Positions 9,002 through 17,562 are shown, counted from the first letter of the stretch. The stretch is 64,000 nt of DNA from Derxia lacustris (GCF_002105195.1 NZ_MUHU01000026.1:153246-217245), one strand, 5' to 3'. Program-made: numbers and translations. Notes: a model not told the origin generated them from the sequence alone.

Positions 9002-9532
9002 ATGGCAGCCATCGTCCTACCGGACCTGAAGGCCGCCATGCCAGACATCGATTTCTATACCGCCGACAACTACGACCCGAGCCAGAGCCTCGGCTTCACG
9101 CTGCGCCAGATCGTCGTGTCGATGACGCGCGCCATCGACCAGCGCATGGCCGAGCACGGCATCACCGACGCGCAGTGGAAGCCGCTGCTGCACATCAGCA
9201 TGGGGCGCGCCAGCACCGCCGCCGAGCTGGCGCGCGAAGGCTGCATCGACACCGGCGCCATCACCCGCTTGCTCGACCGGCTGGAGGCCAAGGGGCTGGT
9301 GCTGCGCGTGCGCTCGACCGAGGACCGGCGCGTGGTCAAGCTCGAACTCACGCCCGAAGGCGAGCGGCTCGCGGCGCTGATCCCGCGGGCGCTGTGCGAG
9401 GTCATCAACGGCCATCTGGCCGGGTTCAGCCGCGAGGAGCACGACGTGCTGCGCGCGCTGCTGCTGCGCATGCTGGAGAACGGCCAGCGCATGAACGCCA
9501 ATGCGCCGCGCGGCGAGGAGGAGGACGCATGA
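9002..9532 (+). CDS. MarR-family transcriptional regulator of the efflux operon
   Basis: The product has a MarR winged helix-turn-helix: the recognition region contains TAAELAREGCIDTGAITRLLDRLEAKGLV, and the wing contains RSTEDRRVVKLELT. The start is ambiguous. GTG at 8993, ATG at 9002 (MAAIVLP) and ATG at 9038 (MPDIDF) are all in frame, and the last would give a normal-length protein. Its stop overlaps the start of the outer-membrane lipoprotein gene in ATGA form, so it is the first gene of the operon. It is expected to repress the operon until a small aromatic ligand is bound; that role is family knowledge, not seen here. Confidence 0.9.
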   Translation: MAAIVLPDLKAAMPDIDFYTADNYDPSQSLGFTLRQIVVSMTRAIDQRMAEHGITDAQWKPLLHISMGRASTAAELAREGCIDTGAITRLLDRLEAKGLVLRVRSTEDRRVVKLELTPEGERLAALIPRALCEVINGHLAGFSREEHDVLRALLLRMLENGQRMNANAPRGEEEDA

Positions 9533-10992
9533 ACCGGCCGGATTCCATCGCGCCGACGGCGCGCCGGGCTGTCGCCGCGCGGCCCCGGCGCACGACTGCG
9601 CTCGCGCTGGCGACCGCGCTCGCGCTGGCCGCCTGCGCCGACATGCAGGGCATCGCACCGAAGGCCGCGTTCACCGATCCCGCTGCGCTCGGCGCCAACA
9701 GCGCCGCTGCCGCCACGCCCATCACCTGGCCCGGCGACCACTGGTGGCGCGCCATCGGCGACCCGGCGCTCGACCGCCTGATCGACACCGCGCTTTCCGA
9801 TTCGCCGTCGCTGCGCATCGCCAGCGCGCGGCTCGATCAGGCGCGCGCCGGCATCGAGACCGCGCGCGCCGCGCTGCTGCCGCGCGTCGACGGCCAGGCC
9901 TCGGTGACGCAGCAGCGCTTCAGCGACAACTACATTTATCCCGCGCCGCTGGCCGGCTCGGTCGATGCCGACGCGCTGCTGCGCGTGGGCGGCCAGTGGG
10001 AGCTGGACCTGTTCGGCCGCAACCGCGCCGCGCTCGCCGCCGCGCTCGGTCAGGCGCGCGCGGCCGAGGCCGACGTGGCCGCCGCGCGCTGGATCCTGTC
10101 GACGCAGATCGCCACCAGCTACGTGGAACTCGCGCGCGACATCGAGCTGCGCGACATCCTCGTCGCCACCCAGGCCCAGCGCGAGCACATCCGCCAGATC
10201 GTGTCCGAGCGGGTCGCCGCCGGCCTCGACACGCGGGTCGAGCTGCGTCAGGCCGAAACCACCGTGCCGCAGACCGGCCAGGACATCGCCGCCACCGAGG
10301 AGCGCATCGAGCTGGGTCGCCACACGCTGGCCGCGCTGGCCGGCGTCGCGCCGCAGCGGCTGGCCGAACTGGCGCCGCGCCTCGCCGGCCAGCAATTGCT
10401 GCCGCCGCCTGCCGTGATCCCGGCCGACCTGCTCGGCCGCCGCGCCGATGTGGTCGGCGCGCGCCGCCGGGTCGAAGCCGCGCTCGCCGGCGTGGACGTG
10501 GCGCGCGCCGCCTTCTATCCCAACGTGAATCTGAGCGTGTTCGCCGGCCTGCATGCGCTGGGCCTCGGCGACCTGCTCGACAGCGGCAGCCGCGAATGGG
10601 GCGTCGCGCCCGCCATCAGCCTGCCCATCTTCGAGGGCGGCCGGCTGCGCGCCCAGCTCACGGCGCGCTCGGCCGCCGCCGACGAAGCTGTCGAGAGCTA
10701 CAACCTGGTGCTGACGCTGGCCATCCGCGACGTGGCCAATGCGCTCACCTCGGGCCGCGCCATCGACCGTCAGGCCGAGCAGCAGCGCGCCGCCCAGGCC
10801 GCCGCCGAAAGCGCCTATGCGCTGGCCGAACAGCGCTACCGCGCCGGCCTCGGCAGCTTCCTCACGGTGCTCAGCGCCGAAAGCAGCGTGCTCGCCGCAC
10901 GCCGCGCCGGCACCGAACTGCGCGCCCGCGCGCTTGAAAACCAGATCGGCCTCGTCCGCGCGCTCGGCGGCGGCTACAGCCCTCAATCCTGA
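9529..10992 (+). CDS. Outer-membrane efflux lipoprotein (NodT/OprM family)
   Basis: This 487-residue TolC-like channel begins with a lipoprotein signal: the lipobox LALAAC places the lipidated cysteine near residue 36. Two OEP repeats follow, with the typical DHWWRAIGDPALDRLID start, LDLFGRNRAALAAAL in the first repeat and ISLPIFEGGRLRAQL in the second. A strong ribosome-binding run of GGAGGAGG sits just before the ATG, which overlaps the regulator's stop. With the next two genes it completes a tripartite drug exporter spanning both membranes. Confidence 0.92.
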   Translation: MNRPDSIAPTARRAVAARPRRTTALALATALALAACADMQGIAPKAAFTDPAALGANSAAAATPITWPGDHWWRAIGDPALDRLIDTALSDSPSLRIASARLDQARAGIETARAALLPRVDGQASVTQQRFSDNYIYPAPLAGSVDADALLRVGGQWELDLFGRNRAALAAALGQARAAEADVAAARWILSTQIATSYVELARDIELRDILVATQAQREHIRQIVSERVAAGLDTRVELRQAETTVPQTGQDIAATEERIELGRHTLAALAGVAPQRLAELAPRLAGQQLLPPPAVIPADLLGRRADVVGARRRVEAALAGVDVARAAFYPNVNLSVFAGLHALGLGDLLDSGSREWGVAPAISLPIFEGGRLRAQLTARSAAADEAVESYNLVLTLAIRDVANALTSGRAIDRQAEQQRAAQAAAESAYALAEQRYRAGLGSFLTVLSAESSVLAARRAGTELRARALENQIGLVRALGGGYSPQS

Positions 10993-11000
10993 GAATCGCC

Positions 11001-12353
11001 ATGGACACCAACAACAACGCTCCCGCCACCGGCCGCCCGGCCGCCGCCCAGGCACCCGCCGCCGGCCCGATGCACAAGCCGCCGTTCAGCCGCGGCAAGG
11101 CGCTGCTCGCCGTGGCCGCCGTCGTCGTCATCGGGGCGGCCATCTCCGGCTGGCGCTGGTACGACAACGCGCGCTGGTATGTCGAGACCGACAACGCCTA
11201 CGTGGCCGGCAACGTGGTGCAGGTCACGCCGCAAGTGGGCGGCACGGTGCTCGCCATCTATGCCGACGACACCGACGTGATCGCCGCCGGCGCGCCGCTC
11301 ATCAAGCTCGACCCGGCCGATGCGCAAGTCGCGCTCGACCAGGCCGAGGCCCAGCTCGGCCAGACCGTGCGCGAGGTGCGCACCCTGTTTGCCAACGACG
11401 CCAGCTACGCCGCGCAGGTCAAGCTGCGCGAAGCCGACGCCCAGCGCGTGCGCGCCGACCTGGCCAAGGCCGAGGACGACCTCAAGCGCCGCGCCGGCCT
11501 GACCGCCAGCGGCGCCGTCTCGGGCGAGGAGCTGGAGCACGCGCGCAACGCCGTCGCCAACGCGCGCAGCCAGCTCGCCGCCGCCGAAGCCGCGACCACC
11601 GCCGCGCGCGAGCAGCTGCTGGCCAACCAGTCGCTGACGCGCGGCGTCACCGCCACCGACCATCCCAACGTGCTGCGCGCCGGGGCGCGGGTGCGCGAAG
11701 CCTGGCTGGCGCTGCATCGCGCGGCGCTGGTCGCGCCGGTCGGCGGGCAGATTGCCAAGCGCAATGTGCAGGTCGGCCAGCGCGTCGCGGCCGGCACGCC
11801 GCTGATGTCCATCGTCCCGCTCGATCAGGTCTGGGTCGATGCCAACTTCAAGGAAGTGCAGGTGACCGACATGCGCATCGGCCAGCCGGTCAAGCTCACC
11901 TCCGACCTGTACGGCGACAAGGTCGAGTACGACGGCCGCGTGGTGGGCTTTGGCGCCGGCACCGGCGCGGCCTTCTCGCTGCTGCCGGCGCAGAACGCGA
12001 CCGGCAACTGGATCAAGGTCGTGCAGCGCGTGCCGGTGCGGGTCGCGCTCGACGCGGCCCAGCTCAAGGAACATCCGCTGCGCATCGGCCTGTCGATGGT
12101 CGCGACGGTGGATGTGCACGACCAGACCGGCCCGGCGGTGGCCACCGCGCCGCGTCCGGCGTCGCAGGCGCTGACCGCGAGCTACACCGACGCCGCGGCC
12201 GAAGCCGACAAGCTGGTCGCGGACATCATCGCCCGCAACCTCGGCGCGGGCGCTCCGGCGCCGGTCGCGGGCAAGCGCGCGGCGGTGGACGTGGCCGGCC
12301 AGCGCATTCCGGCGCCGCTCGGTGCCGCCGCTGCCACGCAACGTCACGGCTGA
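11001..12353 (+). CDS. HlyD/EmrA-family periplasmic adaptor
   Basis: The membrane fusion protein links the inner-membrane pump to the outer-membrane channel. One transmembrane helix lies at about residues 33-52, followed by the biotinyl-lipoyl half-motif VETDNAYVAGNVVQVTPQVGG. A coiled-coil hairpin (about 110-215) and the second lipoyl half (ALVAPVGGQIAKRNVQVGQ) come next, then a beta-barrel domain. The pattern is that of EmrA. The C-terminal 50 residues beyond the barrel are extra and low-complexity. It lies 8 bases after the lipoprotein gene. Confidence 0.92.
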   Translation: MDTNNNAPATGRPAAAQAPAAGPMHKPPFSRGKALLAVAAVVVIGAAISGWRWYDNARWYVETDNAYVAGNVVQVTPQVGGTVLAIYADDTDVIAAGAPLIKLDPADAQVALDQAEAQLGQTVREVRTLFANDASYAAQVKLREADAQRVRADLAKAEDDLKRRAGLTASGAVSGEELEHARNAVANARSQLAAAEAATTAAREQLLANQSLTRGVTATDHPNVLRAGARVREAWLALHRAALVAPVGGQIAKRNVQVGQRVAAGTPLMSIVPLDQVWVDANFKEVQVTDMRIGQPVKLTSDLYGDKVEYDGRVVGFGAGTGAAFSLLPAQNATGNWIKVVQRVPVRVALDAAQLKEHPLRIGLSMVATVDVHDQTGPAVATAPRPASQALTASYTDAAAEADKLVADIIARNLGAGAPAPVAGKRAAVDVAGQRIPAPLGAAAATQRHG

Positions 12354-12359
12354 ACCGGC

Positions 12360-13973
12360 ATGGCTGCTTCCGATTCCGCACTGCCGGCCGGGGCCGGCGC
12401 GCCGCCCGCCCCGGCGCCGGCCGCGCCACCCGCCGCGCATCCGCCGCTCGAAGGCGCGACCCGCGTCATCGGCACCATCGTGCTGGCGACCGCCACCTTC
12501 ATGAACGTGCTCGACACCTCGATCGCCAACGTCGCCATCCCGACGATTGCGGGCGATCTGGGCGTCAGCGCCAACCAGGGCACCTGGGTCATCACGAGCT
12601 TTGGCGTCGCCAATGCCATCACGGTGCCGATCACCGGCTGGCTCACCCAGCGCATCGGCGCGGTCAAGCTGTTCGTGGCCAGCGTGCTGCTGTTCGTGCT
12701 CACGTCCTGGCTTTGCGGCGTGGCGCCCAACATCGGCATGCTGATCTTCTTCCGCGTTCTGCAGGGCGCAGTCGCGGGTCCGATGATTCCGCTGTCGCAG
12801 ACGCTGCTGCTGTCGAGCTTTCCCAAGGCCAAGGCCGGGCTGGCGCTCGCGCTGTGGTCGATGACGACGCTGGTCGCGCCGGTGATCGGCCCGCTGCTCG
12901 GCGGCTGGATCACCGACAACATCAGCTGGCCGTGGATCTTCTACATCAACGTGCCGGTCGGCATCGTCGCGGCCGCCGGCACCTGGGCCATCTACCGCAA
13001 GCGCGAAACGCCCACGCGCAAGCTGCCCATCGACAGCATCGGTCTCGCGCTGCTCGTGCTCTGGGTCGGCTGCCTGCAAGTCGCGCTCGACAAGGGCAAG
13101 GAGCTCGACTGGTTCGAGTCGCCGCTGATCGTGGGCCTGCTGCTGATTGCGGTGGTCGGGCTGGTCGTGTTCCTGATCTGGGAGCTGACCGAGAAGCATC
13201 CGGTGGTCGATCTGTCGCTGTTCACGCGGCGCAATTTCTGGACTGCCACGGTCACGCTGTCGGTGTCGTTCGGGCTCTACTTCGGCAACGTGGTGCTGCT
13301 GCCGCTGTGGTTGCAGCAGTACATGGGCTACACCGCGACGATGGCCGGCATGGCGCTGGCGCCCGTCGGCTTGGCGGCGGTGCTGCTGTCGCCGGTGGTC
13401 GGGCTGACCATCCACCGCGTCGACACGCGGCTCTACTCGACGCTGGCGCTGCTGGTGTTCGCGCTCGTGTTCTGGATGCGCTCGCGCTACACGACCGACA
13501 TCGGCATGGCGTCCATCGTCATCCCGACGCTGATCCAGGGCATCGCGATGGCCTTCTTCTTCATCCCGCTGGTATCGGCGGCGCTGTCGGGGCTGCCGCC
13601 CGAGCGCATCCCGGCGGCGTCGGGGCTATCGAACTTCTGCCGGATTCTGGCCGGCTCGTTCGGCACCTCGATCTCGACCACGCTGTGGGACAACCGCATG
13701 ACGCTGCATCACGCGCAACTGGTCGAGCACATGACCAACGCCGATCCGGCGGCGCTGCGCACCTTCGAGGCGCTGCGCGGCACGGGGATGACGGCGGAGC
13801 AGGGGACTGCGGTGGTGAACCGGATGATCGACACGCAAGCCGCGATGTTGGGCGTGAACGATGTGTTCTGGGGCTCGGCGGTGCTGTTCGTGGCGATGAT
13901 CGGGTTGGTCTGGGTGGCCAAGCCGGCGAAGAAGGGCGGGGCGGGGGGGGCGGAGGCGGCTGGGGCGCATTAA
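12360..13973 (+). CDS. EmrB/QacA-type MFS drug transporter (DHA2 family)
   Basis: This 537-residue proton-coupled pump has the hydrophobic pattern of a 14-helix DHA2 transporter. It carries the family motifs LDTSIANVAIPTIAGDLG in helix 1, ITVPITGWLTQRIGAVKLF in the helix 2-3 loop and APVIGPLLGGWITDNISWPW in helix 5. It lies six bases after the adaptor gene. The last 80 codons shift to TTG/GGG-rich codon use and the gene ends in a long G-rich tract at the border of the AT-rich island. Substrates cannot be predicted. Confidence 0.93.
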   Translation: MAASDSALPAGAGAPPAPAPAAPPAAHPPLEGATRVIGTIVLATATFMNVLDTSIANVAIPTIAGDLGVSANQGTWVITSFGVANAITVPITGWLTQRIGAVKLFVASVLLFVLTSWLCGVAPNIGMLIFFRVLQGAVAGPMIPLSQTLLLSSFPKAKAGLALALWSMTTLVAPVIGPLLGGWITDNISWPWIFYINVPVGIVAAAGTWAIYRKRETPTRKLPIDSIGLALLVLWVGCLQVALDKGKELDWFESPLIVGLLLIAVVGLVVFLIWELTEKHPVVDLSLFTRRNFWTATVTLSVSFGLYFGNVVLLPLWLQQYMGYTATMAGMALAPVGLAAVLLSPVVGLTIHRVDTRLYSTLALLVFALVFWMRSRYTTDIGMASIVIPTLIQGIAMAFFFIPLVSAALSGLPPERIPAASGLSNFCRILAGSFGTSISTTLWDNRMTLHHAQLVEHMTNADPAALRTFEALRGTGMTAEQGTAVVNRMIDTQAAMLGVNDVFWGSAVLFVAMIGLVWVAKPAKKGGAGGAEAAGAH

Positions 13974-13988
13974 CAAAGATATTTGTTA
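13971..13988. repeat. AT-rich inverted repeat over the emrB stop codon
   Basis: TAACAAA and TTTGTTA form seven-base arms around GATA, and the first three bases are the stop codon of the MFS gene. It marks the exact point where sequence composition changes from GC-rich to AT-rich. It could be a weak stem-loop or the scar of the insertion. Confidence 0.5.
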
Positions 13989-14103
13989 TTAGTTGGCAAT
14001 TTAGAGCACTGAATCTTTTGCCGTAAGTCACTAATTCGCGTGACTTTCTAAGTTGGAAGATTTTTGTTCCATTGTCTGAGTAATAACGGTTTGTCTGGGA
14101 CTG

Positions 14104-14133
14104 CCGAATCGAATCCATTTGGAATCGATTCGG
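14104..14133. repeat. Hairpin in the gap between the MFS gene and herA
   Basis: Thirteen-base arms (CCGAATCGAATCC and GGAATCGATTCGG) pair with a single mismatch around a loop of ATTT. It lies between convergent genes, which suggests a transcription barrier. There is no U-tract on either strand, so it is not a textbook terminator. The rest of the gap (13989-14192) is AT-rich and holds no ORF I would defend. Confidence 0.55.
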
Positions 14134-14192
14134 TCGCTGATGCACTAAAAAAGATGTTGGCTATTAACTATCCCATCTGAATCTTTGGGCCT

Positions 14193-15878
14193 TTATTTAT
14201 ACCATTCTCTTTTTATATCTGTGAAGTCAATCTCCTTCCATTCCTCTTTCCAAAGTTCCCAGTAAGGAATGTCATTGGAAGAAGGTGCGTTGCCACACGG
14301 ATCAATTTGCACGATCGTTGGCAAGACAACTGATTCGCCGACAAGAAGGGCTTCGCCTTGTCGAAACGATGTCATCTTTTCAGCTAGTGATCCAAGTGAA
14401 TCTGGAAGCAGTTTTCTTACGTATCCTTGATCAATGGGATTGGTAAGTCGCATGGCAATAAAATTGTTGCATTGTGAAAAAATGGTCTCTGATATCTCTG
14501 AGGGGCGTTGGCTTGCGAGTAATAAAGTAATGCCATACTTACGACCCTCCTTGGCAATTCTTTCAATTGCCACTTTCGAAGATCTGTATTTCGATAGTTC
14601 GCTGTTGGGGGCGTATTTGTGAGCTTCTTCATATACAAGTAAAATCGGAGCGTTGTTGTTGATTGTTTCGCTGGGATTTTGTGAGCAGCGTGAGCGCTTG
14701 TAGATGTAGCCATATTCAAATATCAAGCGCGATATCAGAGATACCGTAATGCTCAGCACTTCAAACGGTACTCCGCTTAAATCAATCACCGTTACATTGG
14801 ACATGCTGCCGGGTTTGTAGCCCATTAGCATTTGGAGCGTTTGTTCAAAGGTAATGCTCCTTGATTGTTCGCCTAGAAAAAATTCAAGCCTTCTATCATT
14901 AATTTTATTTTCTAGTCGACTTACGTAGTTGGTGAGTTTCCCATGCAGGCTCCCTTGGGTAAGTCTAGGTTGTCCGGCCTTTTCTTTATTGCTGTTGGCA
15001 TATACTTCGCCAGTATCAATCATTTCTGTATTTTTGGCTTTGGCATACTCAAGTACTTTATTAATATCAAATAGAAGTGGTGTGTCTAAATGGATTTTTT
15101 GCTTTTCAGCATATGAGCCGGTGAATTTTTCTCGGCGATCTAAAATAATCGCCTCTTTGAATATATTTCTTTGGTTATGGTCATTTGCCTCTGTGTCTAA
15201 AAAAAACTCTTCCAGTTCTTCGCTGTTTAGCATCCAGTATGGGAGTGTCAGGCTAGAGGTGTCGATGTAAGTCGCATCCGGAAATGCGGATTTGTATTCT
15301 GAGTGAATGTCAAAAACAATTATATGAGAATTATTGAGTGAAAATCCTTCGCCTTTTTCTTTGACTGCATTTTGAATAATTGTAGCGAGCGTGTGTGATT
15401 TGCCAGATCCCGTCGATCCAACAATTGCAATATGTTTATTAAAAAACTTGTTTCCGTCGATCGGGACGGCAACTTCTCTGTTGGAAGATAATTTGGAAAA
15501 GCAAAATTTCTTGTTTGAATCAACTGACCCGTCGTATATTTGCTTAATGTCGTCGATTGTTGCTGGCTCCACTTTTTTGGGGGGGGTGGCAAGTGAATCT
15601 CCGCCGCGCTCAAACTTCCCATTTCTCAGAATGCCGAGTGGAAAGGCTTCAATTATGTGCTCGCGCTTTCCTTTTTCGTTAACGGAAATTTGAAAATTTT
15701 CAATAATTGCGATGAGAACTGCATTCTCGTTATCGGCGATCTTTAAGTGAGATCCAACCTTTAAAGACTCCTCGGCGATTTTAAAATCTTCTAAATCGTC
15801 TACAACAATACGGACACTGTCTGGAAAGACAGCAATTACTTGTGCGTTAATGCTATCGTCTTGGCTTGCGAGAGTCAT
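14193..15878 (-). CDS. herA: HerA-type DNA translocase ATPase
   Basis: This 561-residue protein has an N-terminal beta-rich HAS-barrel region followed by a RecA-like ATPase domain. The Walker A motif GSTGSGKS is at residues 154-161 and the Walker B ILLVYEEAH at about 412-420. An arginine-rich ERIAKEGRKYG and a sensor-like SQRPSE follow. HerA proteins form hexamers that move DNA. When paired with DUF4297 or SIR2 proteins they form phage-defence complexes. The start ATG lies 24 bases after the DUF4297 C-terminal frame, with GGAAG before it. Codon use is strikingly AT-rich compared with the flanks, indicating acquisition by transfer. Confidence 0.88.
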   Translation of the reverse strand: MTLASQDDSINAQVIAVFPDSVRIVVDDLEDFKIAEESLKVGSHLKIADNENAVLIAIIENFQISVNEKGKREHIIEAFPLGILRNGKFERGGDSLATPPKKVEPATIDDIKQIYDGSVDSNKKFCFSKLSSNREVAVPIDGNKFFNKHIAIVGSTGSGKSHTLATIIQNAVKEKGEGFSLNNSHIIVFDIHSEYKSAFPDATYIDTSSLTLPYWMLNSEELEEFFLDTEANDHNQRNIFKEAIILDRREKFTGSYAEKQKIHLDTPLLFDINKVLEYAKAKNTEMIDTGEVYANSNKEKAGQPRLTQGSLHGKLTNYVSRLENKINDRRLEFFLGEQSRSITFEQTLQMLMGYKPGSMSNVTVIDLSGVPFEVLSITVSLISRLIFEYGYIYKRSRCSQNPSETINNNAPILLVYEEAHKYAPNSELSKYRSSKVAIERIAKEGRKYGITLLLASQRPSEISETIFSQCNNFIAMRLTNPIDQGYVRKLLPDSLGSLAEKMTSFRQGEALLVGESVVLPTIVQIDPCGNAPSSNDIPYWELWKEEWKEIDFTDIKREWYK

Positions 15879-15902
15879 GTTGGCTTCCGAGTAGTTTCAG
15901 AT

Positions 15903-16709
15903 TCAGATAATCGTTTTGATATCAAGTGGGCTTTCCACTTGAATCTTCACGTGATGAACTGCAGTATCGTCGAAGACGAAGTAAGCAGTGTTTAGGTAAA
16001 ATTGATAAACTTTTCTTGTTTTATTGATTGATGTCACAGTCGCGCGTAATGCGTCGAGTGAATTAAGAATCTTAAGTCGAATCTTATTTCCTGGCGTTGC
16101 TTGTTGTGCGATTGTCTTTGAATCGAAATTTGCACCTTGAAAATTGTGCCCGTCAATAATTCGAAATTCTTCTGTTTGCAGTTCATTTTTAAGCTCAACT
16201 AATTCGCTGTCAGTAAGCCCATGAACATATACGTATGGACAAAAAGGAGTTGGCTCCCGCTTTGTAAGCTTTGACCATTTCATTGAGGTAATAAAAAGTA
16301 GCTCTTTTAGATTTGCTCTATCGTAAGATTTACTATCGATCTCAAAGAGAAAAAAGCGCTCAAACGGAGAGATGTTTAGAAGAGTGAAGTATTCTTGGCG
16401 AAGATTGGCGTAATGTGCTTTCTTGCCTTTCTTTTGGATCAGCCATTCATCAAAAAGAACATTGGTTTTATTGATTTTTCTTAAAAACTCTGCTTTTGTG
16501 ATTCTTCTATCGGCGGCTGCCGATTTGATTGCTATCTCTCTGATTGCCGCGAGTGCGCTGTTGTAAAAAAAGTACTCGGCGCTGGCTTGTCTGCAATTAA
16601 AATGAGTTTTTAGATGCTGCAAAACTAGATTAAATTGCGAGTCAAAATCAACCGCGCGAACATTTATTGTTAGGCGCCGTAGGAATTCTAAGACGTCGGT
16701 GTTGCTCAA
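15903..16709 (-). CDS. DUF4297-type defence protein, C-terminal part (separate frame)
   Basis: The 268-residue frame reads like the continuation of the preceding DUF4297 nuclease domain. It opens LSNTDVLEFLRRLTINV and contains a region common in full-length DUF4297 proteins around NCRQASAEYFFYNSALAAIREIAI, then a basic helical segment and a beta-rich C-terminus. It has no ATG start. The only start is a TTG overlapping the previous stop as TTGA, with no convincing ribosome-binding site. Together the two frames give about 403 residues, near the length of one DUF4297 protein. Either a frameshift broke the gene, or the two halves are made by coupled translation. Confidence 0.65.
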   Translation of the reverse strand: MSNTDVLEFLRRLTINVRAVDFDSQFNLVLQHLKTHFNCRQASAEYFFYNSALAAIREIAIKSAAADRRITKAEFLRKINKTNVLFDEWLIQKKGKKAHYANLRQEYFTLLNISPFERFFLFEIDSKSYDRANLKELLFITSMKWSKLTKREPTPFCPYVYVHGLTDSELVELKNELQTEEFRIIDGHNFQGANFDSKTIAQQATPGNKIRLKILNSLDALRATVTSINKTRKVYQFYLNTAYFVFDDTAVHHVKIQVESPLDIKTII

Positions 16710-17113
16710 CCCAAGTTCGATGTCGTGATGGCGAACGATTCCATCTTTTTTGTATGTAAAAAATTTTGCTTCAGAAAATCAACGTCGATTTTGCCATCCA
16801 GTTTTTCTTGGCCCCCTGCAAAGTGGCCCTGAATGATATATGCTACTTTTGGTTTAATCCCGTCAAGAACTTCTTTAAAGTGCGATAGCATATACATCAC
16901 TGCTTCTTTGATCACTGAATGGTTGTATTCTGTTTTTGCGTAATATTTGCATTGAGTTGCTGTAGTTTCGTTTGCGGATCGAATGTCGATATCCTCTATG
17001 CATTCAATTTCAATTGAGTCGTCGGGATTCGGGAGTGTGACGATGCTTAATATGGATAAATCAAATTGATAAAAATACCCTCGAATCGTATCAACTGCGC
17101 TTCTGTTGGACAT
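16706..17113 (-). CDS. DUF4297-type nuclease domain, N-terminal part
   Basis: This 135-residue frame matches the N-terminal DUF4297 endonuclease domain. It has an RGYFYQFDLSIL helix, then acidic CIEDIDIRS and TATQCKYY, giving the D-x10-QxK arrangement of PD-(D/E)xK nucleases (D43, Q54, K56). The ATG at 17113 is preceded by GGAG six bases upstream. It ends in TTSNLG at a TGA that interrupts the usual longer protein. The same domain serves as the DNA-cutting effector of Cap4 and of HerA-DUF4297 systems, and herA follows in this operon. AT-rich codons match herA. Confidence 0.72.
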   Translation of the reverse strand: MSNRSAVDTIRGYFYQFDLSILSIVTLPNPDDSIEIECIEDIDIRSANETTATQCKYYAKTEYNHSVIKEAVMYMLSHFKEVLDGIKPKVAYIIQGHFAGGQEKLDGKIDVDFLKQNFLHTKKMESFAITTSNLG

Positions 17114-17304
17114 TGTGTCTCCAATGTGTGGCGAATATGGTAAGCCCCGATGTCGAGGGGCGGGCGAGCGCTGACGGGTTGTGTATCGGCGAGACAACCT
17201 TGCAATTCATTCGCAAGATGCTGTTGGCGCTGTGGGCCAACATTAGGCTGGGTTACCGATTCTAATATTATGACTATGGCGTTGTCGTATCGGCGTCGAA
17301 AAAT

Positions 17305-17323
17305 ACGATATCGTGTGCACGAT
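17305..17323. promoter_or_regulatory. Nested palindromes upstream of the DUF4297-herA operon
   Basis: ACGATATCGT (17305-17314) overlaps ATCGTG-TG-CACGAT (17310-17323). Lying about 190 bases before the nuclease start, they could be an operator. No regulator gene is present in the island. Confidence 0.35.
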
Positions 17324-17358
17324 TGTGGGGTTCGTCAAGTTTAAGATGGAATGTAATT

Positions 17359-17374
17359 CACTATATTTATAGTG
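17359..17374. repeat. Short palindrome CACTATA-TT-TATAGTG
   Basis: Seven-base arms around TT in the AT-rich gap between hemL and the DUF4297 operon. It is the size of a dimeric operator; its function is unknown. Confidence 0.4.
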
Positions 17375-17500
17375 TCTAAATTTGCTAGTGGGGCGATTTA
17401 ACTATATTTTTATTAAGGCAGGGCCACTGATCGCAATATATGTAATTTGTTGAAGTCTTAAGCCATAAAAATGCAAATGCGTACAAATGACTTTCGTTGA

Positions 17501-17542
17501 AAAATACAGTATTGCGGATCGATTTTGGCGATACGCAATACT
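17501..17542 (-). terminator. Probable terminator after hemL
   Basis: AGTATTGCG (17508-17516) pairs perfectly with CGCAATACT (17534-17542) across a 17-base loop. Read on the minus strand it is followed by GTATTTTTC, a short T-rich run. It lies 20 bases after the hemL stop. The stem is not GC-rich, so termination strength is uncertain. Confidence 0.5.
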
Positions 17543-17562
17543 TGAATTAATTACCTTGCCGC

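Larger units (their letters stand above)
17114..17562. other. Non-coding gap between the DUF4297 operon and hemL
   Basis: These 449 AT-rich bases hold no credible gene; a 64-codon plus-strand frame has no supporting features. They contain three inverted repeats: nested palindromes at 17305-17323, a palindrome at 17359-17374 and a hairpin at 17508-17542. The right-hand part is the 3' flank of hemL. The left part must carry the promoter of the DUF4297-herA operon, but I cannot place its -10 and -35 with confidence. Confidence 0.6.

Noticed and set aside
13936..13960. G-rich tract at the end of the MFS gene as a G-quadruplex switch
   Set aside because: It is inside coding sequence at a composition border; G-runs in GC-rich codons are expected and there is no further support.
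10739..14026. A 1095-codon plus-strand frame across the efflux genes
   Set aside because: It runs out of phase through three well-supported genes and its translation is an arginine-rich shadow.
17150..17344. A 64-codon plus-strand frame upstream of the DUF4297 gene
   Set aside because: No ribosome-binding site, no recognisable domain, and it overlaps the likely operon promoter.
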